Source: 3-1-20CM-4-69-9 sp963833655
GTDB taxonomy: Bacteria; Actinomycetota; Thermoleophilia; Gaiellales; Gaiellaceae
Direction of reading: 5' to 3'
NCBI GenBank assembly: GCA_963833655.1
Contig: CAWHYL010000004.1
Coordinates: 806,001-870,000 of the forward strand
Length of the DNA stretch: 64,000 nt
In this document: positions 24,445 through 33,777 of the stretch, piece by piece
Position numbering within the stretch: the first letter of the stretch is position 1
Layout: each line of letters starts with the position of its first letter
Program-made: the position numbers and the translations under genes
The notes under the pieces: model-generated
The model's input: the letters and a program-made list of their open reading frames with translations, nothing else
Database searches by the model: none
What the model was told of the DNA's origin: nothing

Positions 24445-25667
24445 CCGGAGATCCTGTCGACGAGCTCGTCGATCTGCGCCGTCCAGTCGTCGCGCCCAGG
24501 CTCGCGGACGGTCGCGTGTGCACCGTCGACGATCACCGTCCAGCCTGCGCGCAACCGCGAGGCCTGCCCGAGCTGGCCCTTCTGCGAGCGACCGGCGTAG
24601 TCCATGTCCGCGCGCAGCCCGCGGCGGCGAAGCTCGCCGAGCAGCGGCACGACGCGCGCGCGGTCGTCGGTCTCCGCTGCGACGAAGAACACGTCGACGG
24701 GTGGCTCGCGGCGCTCGGCCGGCACGGACAGGAGCAGGCGCTCGACGCCGGCGCCGAAGCCGATGCCCGGCGTCGTCGCACCGCCGATCTCCTCGATCAG
24801 CCCGTCGTAGCGGCCGCCGCCGCAGATCGTGTCCTGCGCGCCGAGGTCGTCGCTCTTGAACTCGAACGTCGTCCGCGTGTAGTAATCGATGCCGCGCACG
24901 AGCGTCGGCACGAGCACGTAGGGCACGCCGTAGGCGTCGAGGAAGCGGCGCACGTGGGCGAAGTGCTCGCGGCAGGCGTCGCAGAGCGCGTCGCCGATCT
25001 TCGGCGCGCCGGCGAGTGCCGCCTGCACGCGCTCGCTCTTCACGTCGAAGACGCGCAGCGGCGACGTCGCGCGCTTCGCGCGCGCCTCTTCGTCGAGCTC
25101 CGCGTCGTGCTCGTCCAGCCACCGAGAGAGCCCGTCGATGTACGCCGGCCTGCAGTTTCCGTCGCCGATCGAGTTCAGCTCGAGCGTGTACCGGGTCACA
25201 CCGAGGCGCCGGAGCAGCTCGGTGTACAGCTGGATCAGCTCGGCGTCGACCGCGGGATCGTCGCTGCCGATCGCTTCGACGGAGAGCTGCCAGTGCTCGC
25301 GGAAGCGGCCCTTCTGCGGGCGGTCGTACCGCCACATCGGCCCGATCGTGTACAGCTTCTGCGGTTGAGGCTCGCGGTGCAGGCCGTGCTGGAGGTACGC
25401 ACGGCAGATCGGCGCCGTCGCCTCGGGCCGCAGCGTCAGCGAGCGCCCGCCACGGTCGGCGAACGTGTACGTCTCCTTCTGGACGATGTCCGAGCCGCCG
25501 CCGGAGGTGCGGATGATCAGGTCCGTGTCCTCGAAGCCGGGCGTGTCGATGCGGCGGTAGCCGTAGAGCGCGCACACCTCCTCCATCTGTCCCGTCACCC
25601 ACTGCCAGAGCGGCTGCTCGGTCGGAAGGATGTCGTGCGTGCCGCGCGGCGCCTCGAAGCGCGTCAC
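24441..25667 (-). CDS. hisS: Histidyl-tRNA synthetase
   Basis: 408 residues. Class II motifs: GTHDILP at the start, motif 2 PMWRYDRPQKGRFREHWQ, histidine-specific VRGIDYYTRTTFEF, and GGGRYDGLIEEIGG. The C-terminal anticodon domain starts near VDVFFVAAETDD. Two Cys (CDACREH) lie in the middle. GTG start, overlapping the upstream MBL hydrolase stop by 4 nt. It forms a run hydrolase-hisS-aspS. Confidence 0.97.
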   Translation of the reverse strand: MTRFEAPRGTHDILPTEQPLWQWVTGQMEEVCALYGYRRIDTPGFEDTDLIIRTSGGGSDIVQKETYTFADRGGRSLTLRPEATAPICRAYLQHGLHREPQPQKLYTIGPMWRYDRPQKGRFREHWQLSVEAIGSDDPAVDAELIQLYTELLRRLGVTRYTLELNSIGDGNCRPAYIDGLSRWLDEHDAELDEEARAKRATSPLRVFDVKSERVQAALAGAPKIGDALCDACREHFAHVRRFLDAYGVPYVLVPTLVRGIDYYTRTTFEFKSDDLGAQDTICGGGRYDGLIEEIGGATTPGIGFGAGVERLLLSVPAERREPPVDVFFVAAETDDRARVVPLLGELRRRGLRADMDYAGRSQKGQLGQASRLRAGWTVIVDGAHATVREPGRDDWTAQIDELVDRISG

Positions 25668-26299
25668 GCGCGCAGCTCGGCGAGGAAGGGGTTGCGCGCG
25701 AGCTCGGCGCCGAGCGTCGTTGCCGGACCGTGGCCCGAGTAGACGACCGTCTCCGGTGGGTAGCGGTCCGCGAGCGCGCGGATCGACTCGACAAGGGTTT
25801 CCCAGTCGCCGCCCGGCAGGTCGACGCGCCCGACCGAGCCGGCGAAGAGGACGTCGCCGGAGAAGAGACAGCAGTCGGCGTGGTACGCGAGGTGCGCCGG
25901 CGAGTGGCCGGGAACACGCAGCGTCTCGAACGTGATCCCGGCGAGCTCGAGGGTCTCGTCGCCCTGCAGCAGGACGTCCGGCGTGTACGGGCGGAGGTGG
26001 ACGCCCGGCGGCGTGAAGCTGTTGACGTCCTCGAGCAGCGTGCGCTCGTCCTCGGCCATGTACACCGGCGCGCCCGTGCCCTCCGCAAGGTCGGCGACGC
26101 CGCCGAGGTGGTCCCAGTGCCCGTGCGTGACGAGGATCGCCGCACAGCGCGCGCCGAAGCCGGCGAGCTCGAGGCGCAGCCGAGACGCATCAGCTCCGGG
26201 ATCGACGACGACCGCAGCCGGCGCGCTGCGCTCGGCGCGCACGACGTGGCAGTTGGTGCCGATCGGCCCGAGTCCGTACGTGTCGACGACGAGGCTCAC
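25664..26299 (-). CDS. Metallo-beta-lactamase-fold hydrolase (glyoxalase II-like)
   Basis: 211 residues with a complete metal site: THGHWDHLGG (HxHxDH), RVPGHSPAHLAYH (His), LFSGDVLFAGSVGRVDLPG (bridging Asp), and VVYSGHGPATTLGAEL (His). GSVGRVDLPGGD is typical of the YcbL/GloB-like group encoded beside hisS in many Gram-positives. It probably hydrolyses thioesters such as S-lactoylglutathione analogues; the substrate is unknown. It is the first gene of the operon through hisS and aspS. Confidence 0.9.
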   Translation of the reverse strand: MSLVVDTYGLGPIGTNCHVVRAERSAPAAVVVDPGADASRLRLELAGFGARCAAILVTHGHWDHLGGVADLAEGTGAPVYMAEDERTLLEDVNSFTPPGVHLRPYTPDVLLQGDETLELAGITFETLRVPGHSPAHLAYHADCCLFSGDVLFAGSVGRVDLPGGDWETLVESIRALADRYPPETVVYSGHGPATTLGAELARNPFLAELRA

Positions 26300-26345
26300 C
26301 GGCGGTCGAGTCTAACGGCGAGGTTGTTCACTTAGGATCCGCGCG

Positions 26346-26684
26346 GTGCAGAGCTGGAACCTGTTGGACATCGACACGCCGGCGGGCAGCCGCTCGCCGG
26401 TGGTGCTGCGGTCCGACACCGGTGCGCGCGCGGTATTGATCGCGCTCCAGCCCGGCCAGGCGCTCGGCGACCATCAGGTCAAGGAAGGGGCGCTCGTCGC
26501 GGTCGTCGACGGCGTTGTGCGCGTCGAGTCCGGCGGCGAGACGGTCGACGGCGGCGTCGGCTGCTTCTTCTCGTTCGACCCCGACGAGCGGCGCTCGATC
26601 TCGACCGAGTCGGGTGCGCGTTTCGTGATGGTGTTCTCGCCCTGGCCGGGCGAGGGGCACTACCGCGGCGAAACGGGCGCCTAG
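26346..26684 (+). CDS. Small cupin domain protein
   Basis: 112 residues from a GTG. A single cupin barrel is visible: GDHQVKEGALVAVVDGVVRVESGG (motif 1-like with one His and Glu) and the second part GCFFSFDPDERRSI. The canonical second-motif His is replaced (FDPDE), so metal binding may be weak. It faces a membrane-protein gene tail to tail with a 4-nt overlap. Role unknown. Confidence 0.7.
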   Translation: MQSWNLLDIDTPAGSRSPVVLRSDTGARAVLIALQPGQALGDHQVKEGALVAVVDGVVRVESGGETVDGGVGCFFSFDPDERRSISTESGARFVMVFSPWPGEGHYRGETGA

Positions 26685-27100
26685 CGCGCCTTCGGCGTCG
26701 CCTCGCGGTCGACCCGCTTGCGGTACATCCGGTACGCGACCGAGTCCGTGAAGTAGCTGATCGGGATGAAGAACGCGACCAGGAACGCCGCCGACGTCAC
26801 CCACTGCATCGCCGAGACGTTGCGGTTGATCAGCATCATCGCGACCACGAGCAGCGGCGCCCAGATGGCGGCCCGTTTCACGGCCCGGCGCCACGACGGC
26901 GGCTCGATCACGCGCTGACCTGCCCGCCGCGGCGTTCGCTTCGTCGCGGTCGCGCGTGCCTCGACCTTGCCGTTCTTCTTCTCCGGCCGAACCTCCGCCG
27001 GGTCGACGGGAACCTCGTTGCCTTCCTCGTCGACGTAGACGTATTCGTACTCGTGCCGGCGCGACTTCTCCTGCCGTCGCCGCTGCTTCCTCGTGGGCAT
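26681..27100 (-). CDS. Conserved two-helix membrane protein
   Basis: 139 residues, not recognised by name. A strongly basic start MPTRKQRRRQEKSRRHEYEY is followed by YVYVDEEGNEV. After a linker come two transmembrane helices, about residues 82-94 and 100-118 (VTSAAFLVAFFIPISYF), and a basic tail. The ATG overlaps the hutI stop (TGATG), so it may be translated from the hut transcript, although nothing ties its function to histidine catabolism. Confidence 0.65.
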   Translation of the reverse strand: MPTRKQRRRQEKSRRHEYEYVYVDEEGNEVPVDPAEVRPEKKNGKVEARATATKRTPRRAGQRVIEPPSWRRAVKRAAIWAPLLVVAMMLINRNVSAMQWVTSAAFLVAFFIPISYFTDSVAYRMYRKRVDREATPKAR

Positions 27101-28341
27101 CAGCTCAAGGGTAACGCGGCCGGTGTTCCTGCGACCACCACGCCCGCGACGACCTGCCCGCCGAGGTGGTACGCGAGGTACCGCCAGTCCGGCGCGTCGA
27201 GCAGGAGGACGTCGGCAACGTAGCCGGCCGCGAGACGGCCGATCCGGTCGGCCCGGCCGAGGACATGGGCAGCGTTGACGGTGCACGCGGCGAGAGCCTC
27301 CGCCGGCGACAGCCGCAGCTGGGTTGCCGCCAGCGAGCAGACGAGCGGCAGGCTCTCGCAGAACGCGCTGCCCGGGTTGAAGTCCGTGGCGAGCGCCACC
27401 GCCGCGCCGGCAGCGACCAACTCGCGTGCGGGCGGCATCGGCCGTCCGAGGAAGAGTGCGCTCGCCGGCAACAGCACGGCCGTCACCTGACTCGCCGCCA
27501 GCGTACGCACGCCGTCGTCGCCCGTCGCCTCGAGATGGTCGATCGAGCGCGCACCGAGCTCGATCGCGAGCGCGACGGCGCCCCTCTCCGTGAACTGGTC
27601 GCCGTGCAGGCGCAGCGTGAGCCCCGCGGCCGCGCAGGCCTCGAGGTAGCGGCGGGACTGCGCCGCATCGAACGCGCCTCGCTCGAGGAAGACGTCCGCT
27701 GCCTCGGCGACCTGCGCCGCGTGCGGGAGCACCTCGGCGAGGGCGAAGTCGAGGTAGGCGTCGGCGTCCGGGAACTCCGGCGGGACCGCGTGCGCGCCGA
27801 GCCACGTCACGATGCCGCCCGCGTCGGCGATCGCCCGCAGCGAGGCGAGCTCGGTGTCATGGTCGAGGCCGTACCCGGACTTCGCCTCGAACGTCGTCGT
27901 GCCCGCGTGCAGCATCCAGGCGCGGTGCGTCCGAACGGCCTCGGCGAGAGCGGCTTGTCCCGCCGCGCGCGTGGCGGTGACGGTCGCCATGATCCCGCCG
28001 CCCGCGGCATGCAGCTCCTCGTAGGTCGCACCGGAAGCACGGAGCGTGAACTCGTCGACGCGATCGCCGGCGAAGCACGCGTGCGTGTGGCAGTCGATGA
28101 GCCCCGGGACAGCGCACATGCCGCTCCCGTCGAGCTCCTCGACCTCGCCGTCGAGCGGCCGCAGGTCGCGCATCCGGCCGACCGCCTCGATCCTCCCGTC
28201 GCGGCAGAGGACGAACGCGTCCTCGATCACCTCCACGTCACCGAGGGCTTGGCCTCGGAGCGGGGCATCCGTCCCGCGGGACGTCGCGAGCTGGGCGAGC
28301 CCTCGGATCAGGAGGCGACGTCCGCCGCCCGCCGAGCTCAT
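27100..28341 (-). CDS. hutI: Imidazolonepropionase
   Basis: 413 residues of the amidohydrolase superfamily. Metal-binding GLIDCHTHACFAGDR, substrate-site EAKSGYGLDHDTELA, RLHGDQFTERGAV, SIDHLEATGDDGV and LATDFNPGSAFCESLP are all HutI-specific signatures. It opens imidazolonepropionate to N-formimino-L-glutamate, step 3 of histidine degradation. ATG chosen at 28339-28341 because it overlaps the hutU stop (ATGA). Confidence 0.95.
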   Translation of the reverse strand: MSSAGGGRRLLIRGLAQLATSRGTDAPLRGQALGDVEVIEDAFVLCRDGRIEAVGRMRDLRPLDGEVEELDGSGMCAVPGLIDCHTHACFAGDRVDEFTLRASGATYEELHAAGGGIMATVTATRAAGQAALAEAVRTHRAWMLHAGTTTFEAKSGYGLDHDTELASLRAIADAGGIVTWLGAHAVPPEFPDADAYLDFALAEVLPHAAQVAEAADVFLERGAFDAAQSRRYLEACAAAGLTLRLHGDQFTERGAVALAIELGARSIDHLEATGDDGVRTLAASQVTAVLLPASALFLGRPMPPARELVAAGAAVALATDFNPGSAFCESLPLVCSLAATQLRLSPAEALAACTVNAAHVLGRADRIGRLAAGYVADVLLLDAPDWRYLAYHLGGQVVAGVVVAGTPAALPLS

Positions 28342-30050
28342 TCCGGCTCGGAGGGCGGCATCGGCGCGACGAGGCCGTGCTCGTCGGCTGCCGCCGCGGC
28401 CTCGGCGTAGCCGGCGTCGAGATGACGCATGACCCCCGTACCGGGATCGGTCGTCAAGACGCGTTCGAGGCGCTCGGCTGCGTCGTCGGTGCCGTCGGCG
28501 ACCACGACCATGCCCGCATGGATCGAGTTGCCGATGCCGACGCCACCGCCGTGGTGCACGCTCACCCATGTCGCGCCCGCCGCGACGTTGAGGAGCGCGT
28601 TGAGGATCGGCCAGTCGGCAATAGCGTCGGAGCCGTCGCGCATTGCCTCCGTCTCTCGGTAGGGCGAGGCGACGGAGCCCGAGTCGAGGTGATCCCGCCC
28701 GATCACCACGGGCGCTTTGACGGCACCGGAGCGGACGAGCTCGTTGATCGCCAAGCCGGCCCGCGCACGATCGCCGAAGCCGAGCCAGCAGATCCGCGCG
28801 GGCAGCCCCTGGAACGCGACGCGCTCCGGTGCAAGCTCGAGCCAGCGCTGGAGCAGTGCGTCGTCAGGGAAGAGGTCGCGGAGGACAGCGTCGATCGCCG
28901 CGATGTCCGCCGTCTCCCCCGACAGCGCGGCCCAGCGGAAGGGCCCGACACCTCGGCAGAAGAGTGGCCGGATATAGGCCGGGACAAAGCCCGGGTATGA
29001 GAACGCCTCCGTTACGCCACCTTCACGGGCCTCGCCTCTGAGGTTGTTGCCATAATCGAAAACGTAGCTGCCCGCGCGCGCGTATTCGAGGAGCGCCTCG
29101 ACGTGTTCCACAATCGACACACGTGCGCGCCGTAAGTACTCGTTCGGGTCGGACGAGCGGAGGGCCGCGGCCTCAGCCACCGAGAGGCCGGTCGGGATGT
29201 ATCCGGTGAGTGGATCGTGCGCCGCCGTCTGATCGGTGACGAGATCGAAGTGCTCGCCGCGACGGGCGAGCTCCGGCACGACCTCCGCGGCGTTCCCCAG
29301 CAACCCGACGGACAGCGGGCGGCGATCTGCTGCGGCCCCTCTGACCCGGCGAACCGCGTCGTCCAGGGAATCGGTCGACTCGTCGAGGTAGCGCGTCTCG
29401 AGCCGGCGCTCGATGCGAGCCGGGTCGACCTCGACGCAGAGGATCGCGGCGCCAGCCATCGTGCCCGCGAGCGGCTGGGCGCCGCCCATCCCGCCGAGGC
29501 CGGCGGTGAGGACAGTCCGGCCGGAGAGGTCGGGCGCGCCGAAGTGCTTCTCGGCCGCCGCGGCGAAGGTCTGGAACGTCCCCTGCAGGATCCCCTGGGA
29601 GCCGATGTAGATCCAGCTCCCGGCCGTCATCTGACCGTACATCGTCAGCCCGAGCGCCTCGAGCCGCCGGAACTCCTCCCACGTCGCCCACCGCGGCACG
29701 AGCAGCGCGTTTGCGATCAGCACGCGCGGTGCGCCGGTATGCGTGCGGAAGACGCCCACGGGCTTGCCGCTCTGGACGAGCAGCGTCTCGTCCTCGCCGA
29801 GCTGCAACAGCGAGCGCACGATCGCGCGCAGCGCCGCGGGATTCCGCGCCGCCTTCCCGGAGCCGCCGTAGACGACGAGCTCCTCCGGCCGTTCCGCGAC
29901 CTCGGGATCGAGGTTGTTCAACAGCATCCGCAGCGGTGCCTCCGTCGACCACGCGCGCGCGTGTAACTCCACCCCGCGCGGGGCGCGAATGCGCGAGAGG
30001 TCGCCGCAGAGCTCCTCGACGACCGCATCGAGAGGCCGCGCCACGCTCAC
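28338..30050 (-). CDS. hutU: Urocanate hydratase
   Basis: 570 residues, normal length. The NAD+-dependent urocanase signatures are present: VYGGSGKAARN, GQMTAGSWIYIGSQGILQGT, TAGLGGMGGAQPLAGTMAG, DQTAAHDPLTGYIPTG and the C-terminal VSVHHGGGVGIGNSIHAGM. It hydrates urocanate to imidazolonepropionate (step 2). GTG start overlaps the hutH stop by 4 nt; hutH-hutU-hutI form one transcription unit. Confidence 0.97.
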   Translation of the reverse strand: MSVARPLDAVVEELCGDLSRIRAPRGVELHARAWSTEAPLRMLLNNLDPEVAERPEELVVYGGSGKAARNPAALRAIVRSLLQLGEDETLLVQSGKPVGVFRTHTGAPRVLIANALLVPRWATWEEFRRLEALGLTMYGQMTAGSWIYIGSQGILQGTFQTFAAAAEKHFGAPDLSGRTVLTAGLGGMGGAQPLAGTMAGAAILCVEVDPARIERRLETRYLDESTDSLDDAVRRVRGAAADRRPLSVGLLGNAAEVVPELARRGEHFDLVTDQTAAHDPLTGYIPTGLSVAEAAALRSSDPNEYLRRARVSIVEHVEALLEYARAGSYVFDYGNNLRGEAREGGVTEAFSYPGFVPAYIRPLFCRGVGPFRWAALSGETADIAAIDAVLRDLFPDDALLQRWLELAPERVAFQGLPARICWLGFGDRARAGLAINELVRSGAVKAPVVIGRDHLDSGSVASPYRETEAMRDGSDAIADWPILNALLNVAAGATWVSVHHGGGVGIGNSIHAGMVVVADGTDDAAERLERVLTTDPGTGVMRHLDAGYAEAAAAADEHGLVAPMPPSEPE

Positions 30051-31591
30051 GCCAGCTCACCCACCTCGGCCTCGACCGCGGCAACGAGCGAGCCGTCACG
30101 GATCGCTGCCGCGACGGCCTCGATGTCGGACGCAAGCGGGCGGTCGTCGCCGAGCCGCGGCGAGAGCGAACGGATGAAGGCATGCGTCGCGCGCACGCCG
30201 GCGCCCGGCTCGAGCGGCGCGAGGAACTCGACGCCCTGAGCAGCGGCGAGCAGCTCGATCGCGAGCGCGCGCTCCGAGTTCGCGAGCACCTGCCACGCCT
30301 TCAACCCGGCCGCGTTTCCCATCGACACGTGGTCCTCCTGCCCCGCGCTGGTCGGGATCGAATCCACGCTTGCTGGATGGCACAGCACCTTGTTCTCGCT
30401 CACGAGGGACGCCGCGACGTACTGCGGGATCATGAACCCGGAGTTCAGCCCGCCGTCGGACGTGAGGAACGCGGGCAGTCCGTCGGAGAGGTTCGGGTTC
30501 ACCAGCCGCTCGACGCGGCGCTCCGAGATGTTCGCGAGCTCGGAGCTCGCCATCGCGAGCGCGTCGAGTGCAAACGCGAGCGGCTGGCCGTGGAAGTTCC
30601 CGTTCGACACGAGCAGCTCGTCGTCGACGAGCACCAGGGGATTGTCGGTGGCCGCGTTGAGCTCGACGGCAACCGTCGCCTGCACGTAGTCGAGCAGGTC
30701 GCGTGCGGCGCCGTGCACCTGCGGCGCGCAGCGCAGCGAGTACGCGTCCTGCACCTTGTCGCACCACCGGTGCGCCTCGTTGATCGCAGATCCCTCGATC
30801 AGCCGAAGCACGTTGGCGGCGGACGCCCCCTGACCGCGTAGCGGCCGCAACGCATGGATCTGCGGCAGGAAGCTCGTGCGCGAGCCCTGCAGCGCCTCGA
30901 GCGAGAGCCCGCAGGCGAGGTCGGCCGCCTGTGCGAGCCCGCGGGCGCGGACGACGCCGAGCGCACCGTATGCGGCCATGAACTGCGTTCCGTTGATGAG
31001 TGACAACCCCTCCTTCGCAGCCAGCCGCGTCGGCTCGAGGCCGGCCGCGGCAAGCGCGTCCGACCCGGCGAGCAGCTCTCCGTCGTGCCACGCTTCGCCC
31101 TCGCCGACGAGCGGCAGCGCGAGGTGCGCGAGCGGCGCGAGGTCACCGCTCGCGCCGACCGAGCCGCGACTCGGGACGCGCGGGACGACGCCGCGCCCGA
31201 GGCACTCGAGCAGGAGCTCGACGGTCTCGATCCGCGCACCGGACGTTCCCTTCGCGAGCGCGTTCGCGCGCAGCAGCATCGCTGCTCGGATGATCTCGGG
31301 CGGATACGGATCGCCGACGCCGCACGCGTGGCTTCGCAGCAGGCGAAGCTGCAACTCCTCGGTTTGCTCCTCCGGAATCGACTGCGAGACGAAGCGGCCG
31401 AAGCCGGTATTGATGCCGTAGGTGTGCTCGCGCGTCCCGTGCGCGGCGCGCTCGACGAGCTCGCGCGCAGCACGCATCTTCGTCCGCGCCTCGTCCGACA
31501 GTGCGGCGCCCGCGCCGCCGTAGGCGACCCCCCACACGTCGTCGAGCCGGAGGTCGTCTCCGGTCAGGCGGATCGCCGTCGCCTGGGCCAT
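30047..31591 (-). CDS. hutH: Histidine ammonia-lyase
   Basis: 514 residues. The Ala-Ser-Gly that forms the MIO cofactor is in GSVGASGDLAPLAH. GINTGFGRF, QDAYSLRCAPQVHGA and TDNPLVL complete the family pattern. It deaminates histidine to urocanate (step 1). I chose ATG 31589-31591 over the adjacent in-frame TTG. The 90 nt to the divergent MFS gene should hold both promoters, but I see no clear box. No hutP or HutC-type regulator is present. Confidence 0.96.
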   Translation of the reverse strand: MAQATAIRLTGDDLRLDDVWGVAYGGAGAALSDEARTKMRAARELVERAAHGTREHTYGINTGFGRFVSQSIPEEQTEELQLRLLRSHACGVGDPYPPEIIRAAMLLRANALAKGTSGARIETVELLLECLGRGVVPRVPSRGSVGASGDLAPLAHLALPLVGEGEAWHDGELLAGSDALAAAGLEPTRLAAKEGLSLINGTQFMAAYGALGVVRARGLAQAADLACGLSLEALQGSRTSFLPQIHALRPLRGQGASAANVLRLIEGSAINEAHRWCDKVQDAYSLRCAPQVHGAARDLLDYVQATVAVELNAATDNPLVLVDDELLVSNGNFHGQPLAFALDALAMASSELANISERRVERLVNPNLSDGLPAFLTSDGGLNSGFMIPQYVAASLVSENKVLCHPASVDSIPTSAGQEDHVSMGNAAGLKAWQVLANSERALAIELLAAAQGVEFLAPLEPGAGVRATHAFIRSLSPRLGDDRPLASDIEAVAAAIRDGSLVAAVEAEVGELA

Positions 31592-31681
31592 CAACGTCCA
31601 CTCTAGGCCAACCGTCCCGCACCTCGAACCCGCGCACGGCAGGACAGTGGGGCAGCCCGGCGCCTATGGTCTCTTGTCGGG

Positions 31682-32926
31682 TTGGCCGACCCCGTCACAG
31701 CGCTGCCGGAGGAGGAGCTCGACGCGACGCTCCCCGACCGGGGCGCGCTCGACCTGCTGCGGCGCCGCGACTTCCGGCGGACGTACGGCGCAATCGTCGT
31801 CAGCGAGCTCGGCGACTCGTTCCACTACGTGGCGCTCATGTGGTTCGCGCTGCTCAGCGCCGGGCCGCTCGGCGTGCTCGCCGTACGGCTCGCCGACAGC
31901 GTCCCGGCGCTCGTGTTCGGGCTCCACGGCGGGCTCGTCGCCGACCGCAGCGATCGCCGCCGCGTGATGGTGCTCGCGGACATCACGCGCGGCACGGTCC
32001 TCATTCCGGTCGCCGTCGCCGGCCTCGCCGGCCGGCTCGATCTCTGGATGCTGGTCGCCGCGGCCTTCGTCCTCGAGGCTGCGACCAGCTACTTCGAGCC
32101 GGCCTACGGCGCGCTGCTCCCGACCATCGTCGACCGGCGGAACGTCCAACAGGCGAACGGGCTCGTCCGCGCCACGGCGGAAGCCGTGCGCGTCGCCGGC
32201 TGGGCCGGCGCCGCGGGGCTGCTCGTGTTCACGCCCTTGAGCGTCTTCTTCCTGCTCAACGCCGCGTCGTTCTTCGCTTCGGCGGCGCTCATCGTGGGCG
32301 TGCGGGCGCGCGGGCGAGCGCTGGCGGAGACACAGCCGAGGATGCGCGAGGGGCTGACGGCGTTGCGGCCGCGGCCGTTGCTCGCGATCGCCGTCGCGGC
32401 GATCGCCGTCGGGATGACGATCAGCTCCGGCACCTGGATGGTCGGCGTCCCGCAGCTCGTGCGCGACGCGCTGGGGCTCGGCGCGGGCAGCTTCTCCGCG
32501 ATTGCAGCGGGCTACGCGGTCGGCGCCGTCGCCGCGGGAGTCCTGCTCTCGCGCGTGCGCGTCCGGCAGAAGGCACGGACGAGCTACGTGCTCTGGATTC
32601 CGTACGCCGCCGCGTACGCGCTCTTCGCCCTCGCGCATTCGCTCGCCGTCGCCGTCGTCGCGGGCGCGATCAGCGGCGCGATCCAGGCGTCGGTGATGAT
32701 CCTCGTCTACGCGGCGGCGCAGGAAGAGGTGCCGGACGCATTGCTCGGCCGCGTCGTCGGCGTGATCTCACTCGTGCACCGCGGCGCGCACGCGACGGGC
32801 CTGCTCTTCATCGGCCCGCTCTTCGCCGCGTTCGCGCCGCGCACCGTCTTCTGGGCAGCAGCGTTCAGCCTGCCCCTCGTCGGCCTCGCTGCAATAGCCG
32901 CAGCTCGAGCACGTGCTCCGGCGTGA
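31682..32926 (+). CDS. MFS exporter (EntS-like)
   Basis: 414 residues, about 12 transmembrane helices. The N-terminal part reads LRRRDFRRTYGAIVVSELGDSFHYVALMWFA. The loop motif GLVADRSDRRRVMVLADI between helices 2 and 3 is the MFS motif A. Overall pattern fits the MFS_3/EntS type of drug or siderophore exporters. TTG start. The 3' end overlaps the convergent formimidoyltransferase gene by 62 nt. Placement between hut genes is suggestive, but no evidence links it to histidine metabolism. Confidence 0.85.
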   Translation: MADPVTALPEEELDATLPDRGALDLLRRRDFRRTYGAIVVSELGDSFHYVALMWFALLSAGPLGVLAVRLADSVPALVFGLHGGLVADRSDRRRVMVLADITRGTVLIPVAVAGLAGRLDLWMLVAAAFVLEAATSYFEPAYGALLPTIVDRRNVQQANGLVRATAEAVRVAGWAGAAGLLVFTPLSVFFLLNAASFFASAALIVGVRARGRALAETQPRMREGLTALRPRPLLAIAVAAIAVGMTISSGTWMVGVPQLVRDALGLGAGSFSAIAAGYAVGAVAAGVLLSRVRVRQKARTSYVLWIPYAAAYALFALAHSLAVAVVAGAISGAIQASVMILVYAAAQEEVPDALLGRVVGVISLVHRGAHATGLLFIGPLFAAFAPRTVFWAAAFSLPLVGLAAIAAARARAPA

Positions 32927-33758
32927 AGCCGTCGATGCGCAGCATCGGCCCCGCGGCCGCGACGGCGGCACCCGCGGGCATCAGCCCGACGAGTTCCGCG
33001 CCGCGCACATCGGTTCCAAGCGCGCGGGCCTCGCGTTCGATGCGCGCGACGATGTCGTGCAGCGCCGCCGCCTCGTAGTCCTCGACGTTCATGCTCACCT
33101 GGGCGTGGCCCGCGCGCGGGAGGTAGAGACCGAGCGCGCGCACGCCGCGAAAGCCGCCCCCGCGCTCGCGCACGACGGCGGCGATCGCGCGTGCGACCTC
33201 GACGTCGTCCGTCACCAGGTTGACGTTGAAGGCGATCAGCGGCCGGCGGGCACCGATGATGACCCCACCGGCGCGGGGATCGAGAAACGGCGGGCCGAAG
33301 TCGGGGACGATCTCACCCGCGTCGATGCGCGCCTGGAGGTCGCCGTGCCGGAAGAAGGCCGGGCCGCGGCCGCCGCCTGTCTCGCCGTAGAGAAACACCG
33401 GTAGCGCGAGCTCGGCGCCGATGCGGCCGGCGACGACGAGCGCGCACTCGCGCGCCCGCTCGGTGTCCGCCGGATCGACGGCAACGATCGGGACGACATC
33501 GGCAGCGCCGACTCGCGGGTGCGCGCCTTCGTGACTGCGCAGGTCGATGCGCTCGCGCGCGCACGCAACGCCGGCGAGCAGCGCGGCCGCCAGCGCAGCC
33601 TCGTCGCCGACGAGCGTGAAGACGGAGCGGTTGTGATCCGGATCGGAGTGGACGTCGAGCAGCTCCGCCGGCCCCGACATCGCTGCGGAGAGCGCGCCAA
33701 TCGTCTCGCGGTTGCGCCCCTCGGAGAAGTTCGGGACCGATTCAAGCGGCAGCCGCAC
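32865..33758 (-). CDS. ftcD: Glutamate formimidoyltransferase
   Basis: 297 residues. The formiminotransferase N-domain begins VPNFSEGRNRETI and has LLDVHSDPDHNRSVFTLVG, RSHEGAHPRVGAADVVP, and GPPFLDPRAGGVIIGAR leading to AFNVNL. It transfers the formimino group of formiminoglutamate to tetrahydrofolate, completing the hutH-U-I route to glutamate. No cyclodeaminase domain is attached. The gene's 3' end runs 62 nt antisense into the MFS gene. Start is GTG at 33756-33758. Confidence 0.93.
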   Translation of the reverse strand: MRLPLESVPNFSEGRNRETIGALSAAMSGPAELLDVHSDPDHNRSVFTLVGDEAALAAALLAGVACARERIDLRSHEGAHPRVGAADVVPIVAVDPADTERARECALVVAGRIGAELALPVFLYGETGGGRGPAFFRHGDLQARIDAGEIVPDFGPPFLDPRAGGVIIGARRPLIAFNVNLVTDDVEVARAIAAVVRERGGGFRGVRALGLYLPRAGHAQVSMNVEDYEAAALHDIVARIEREARALGTDVRGAELVGLMPAGAAVAAAGPMLRIDGFTPEHVLELRLLQRGRRGAG

Positions 33759-33777
33759 GGTTACTACTCTAGGAAGC

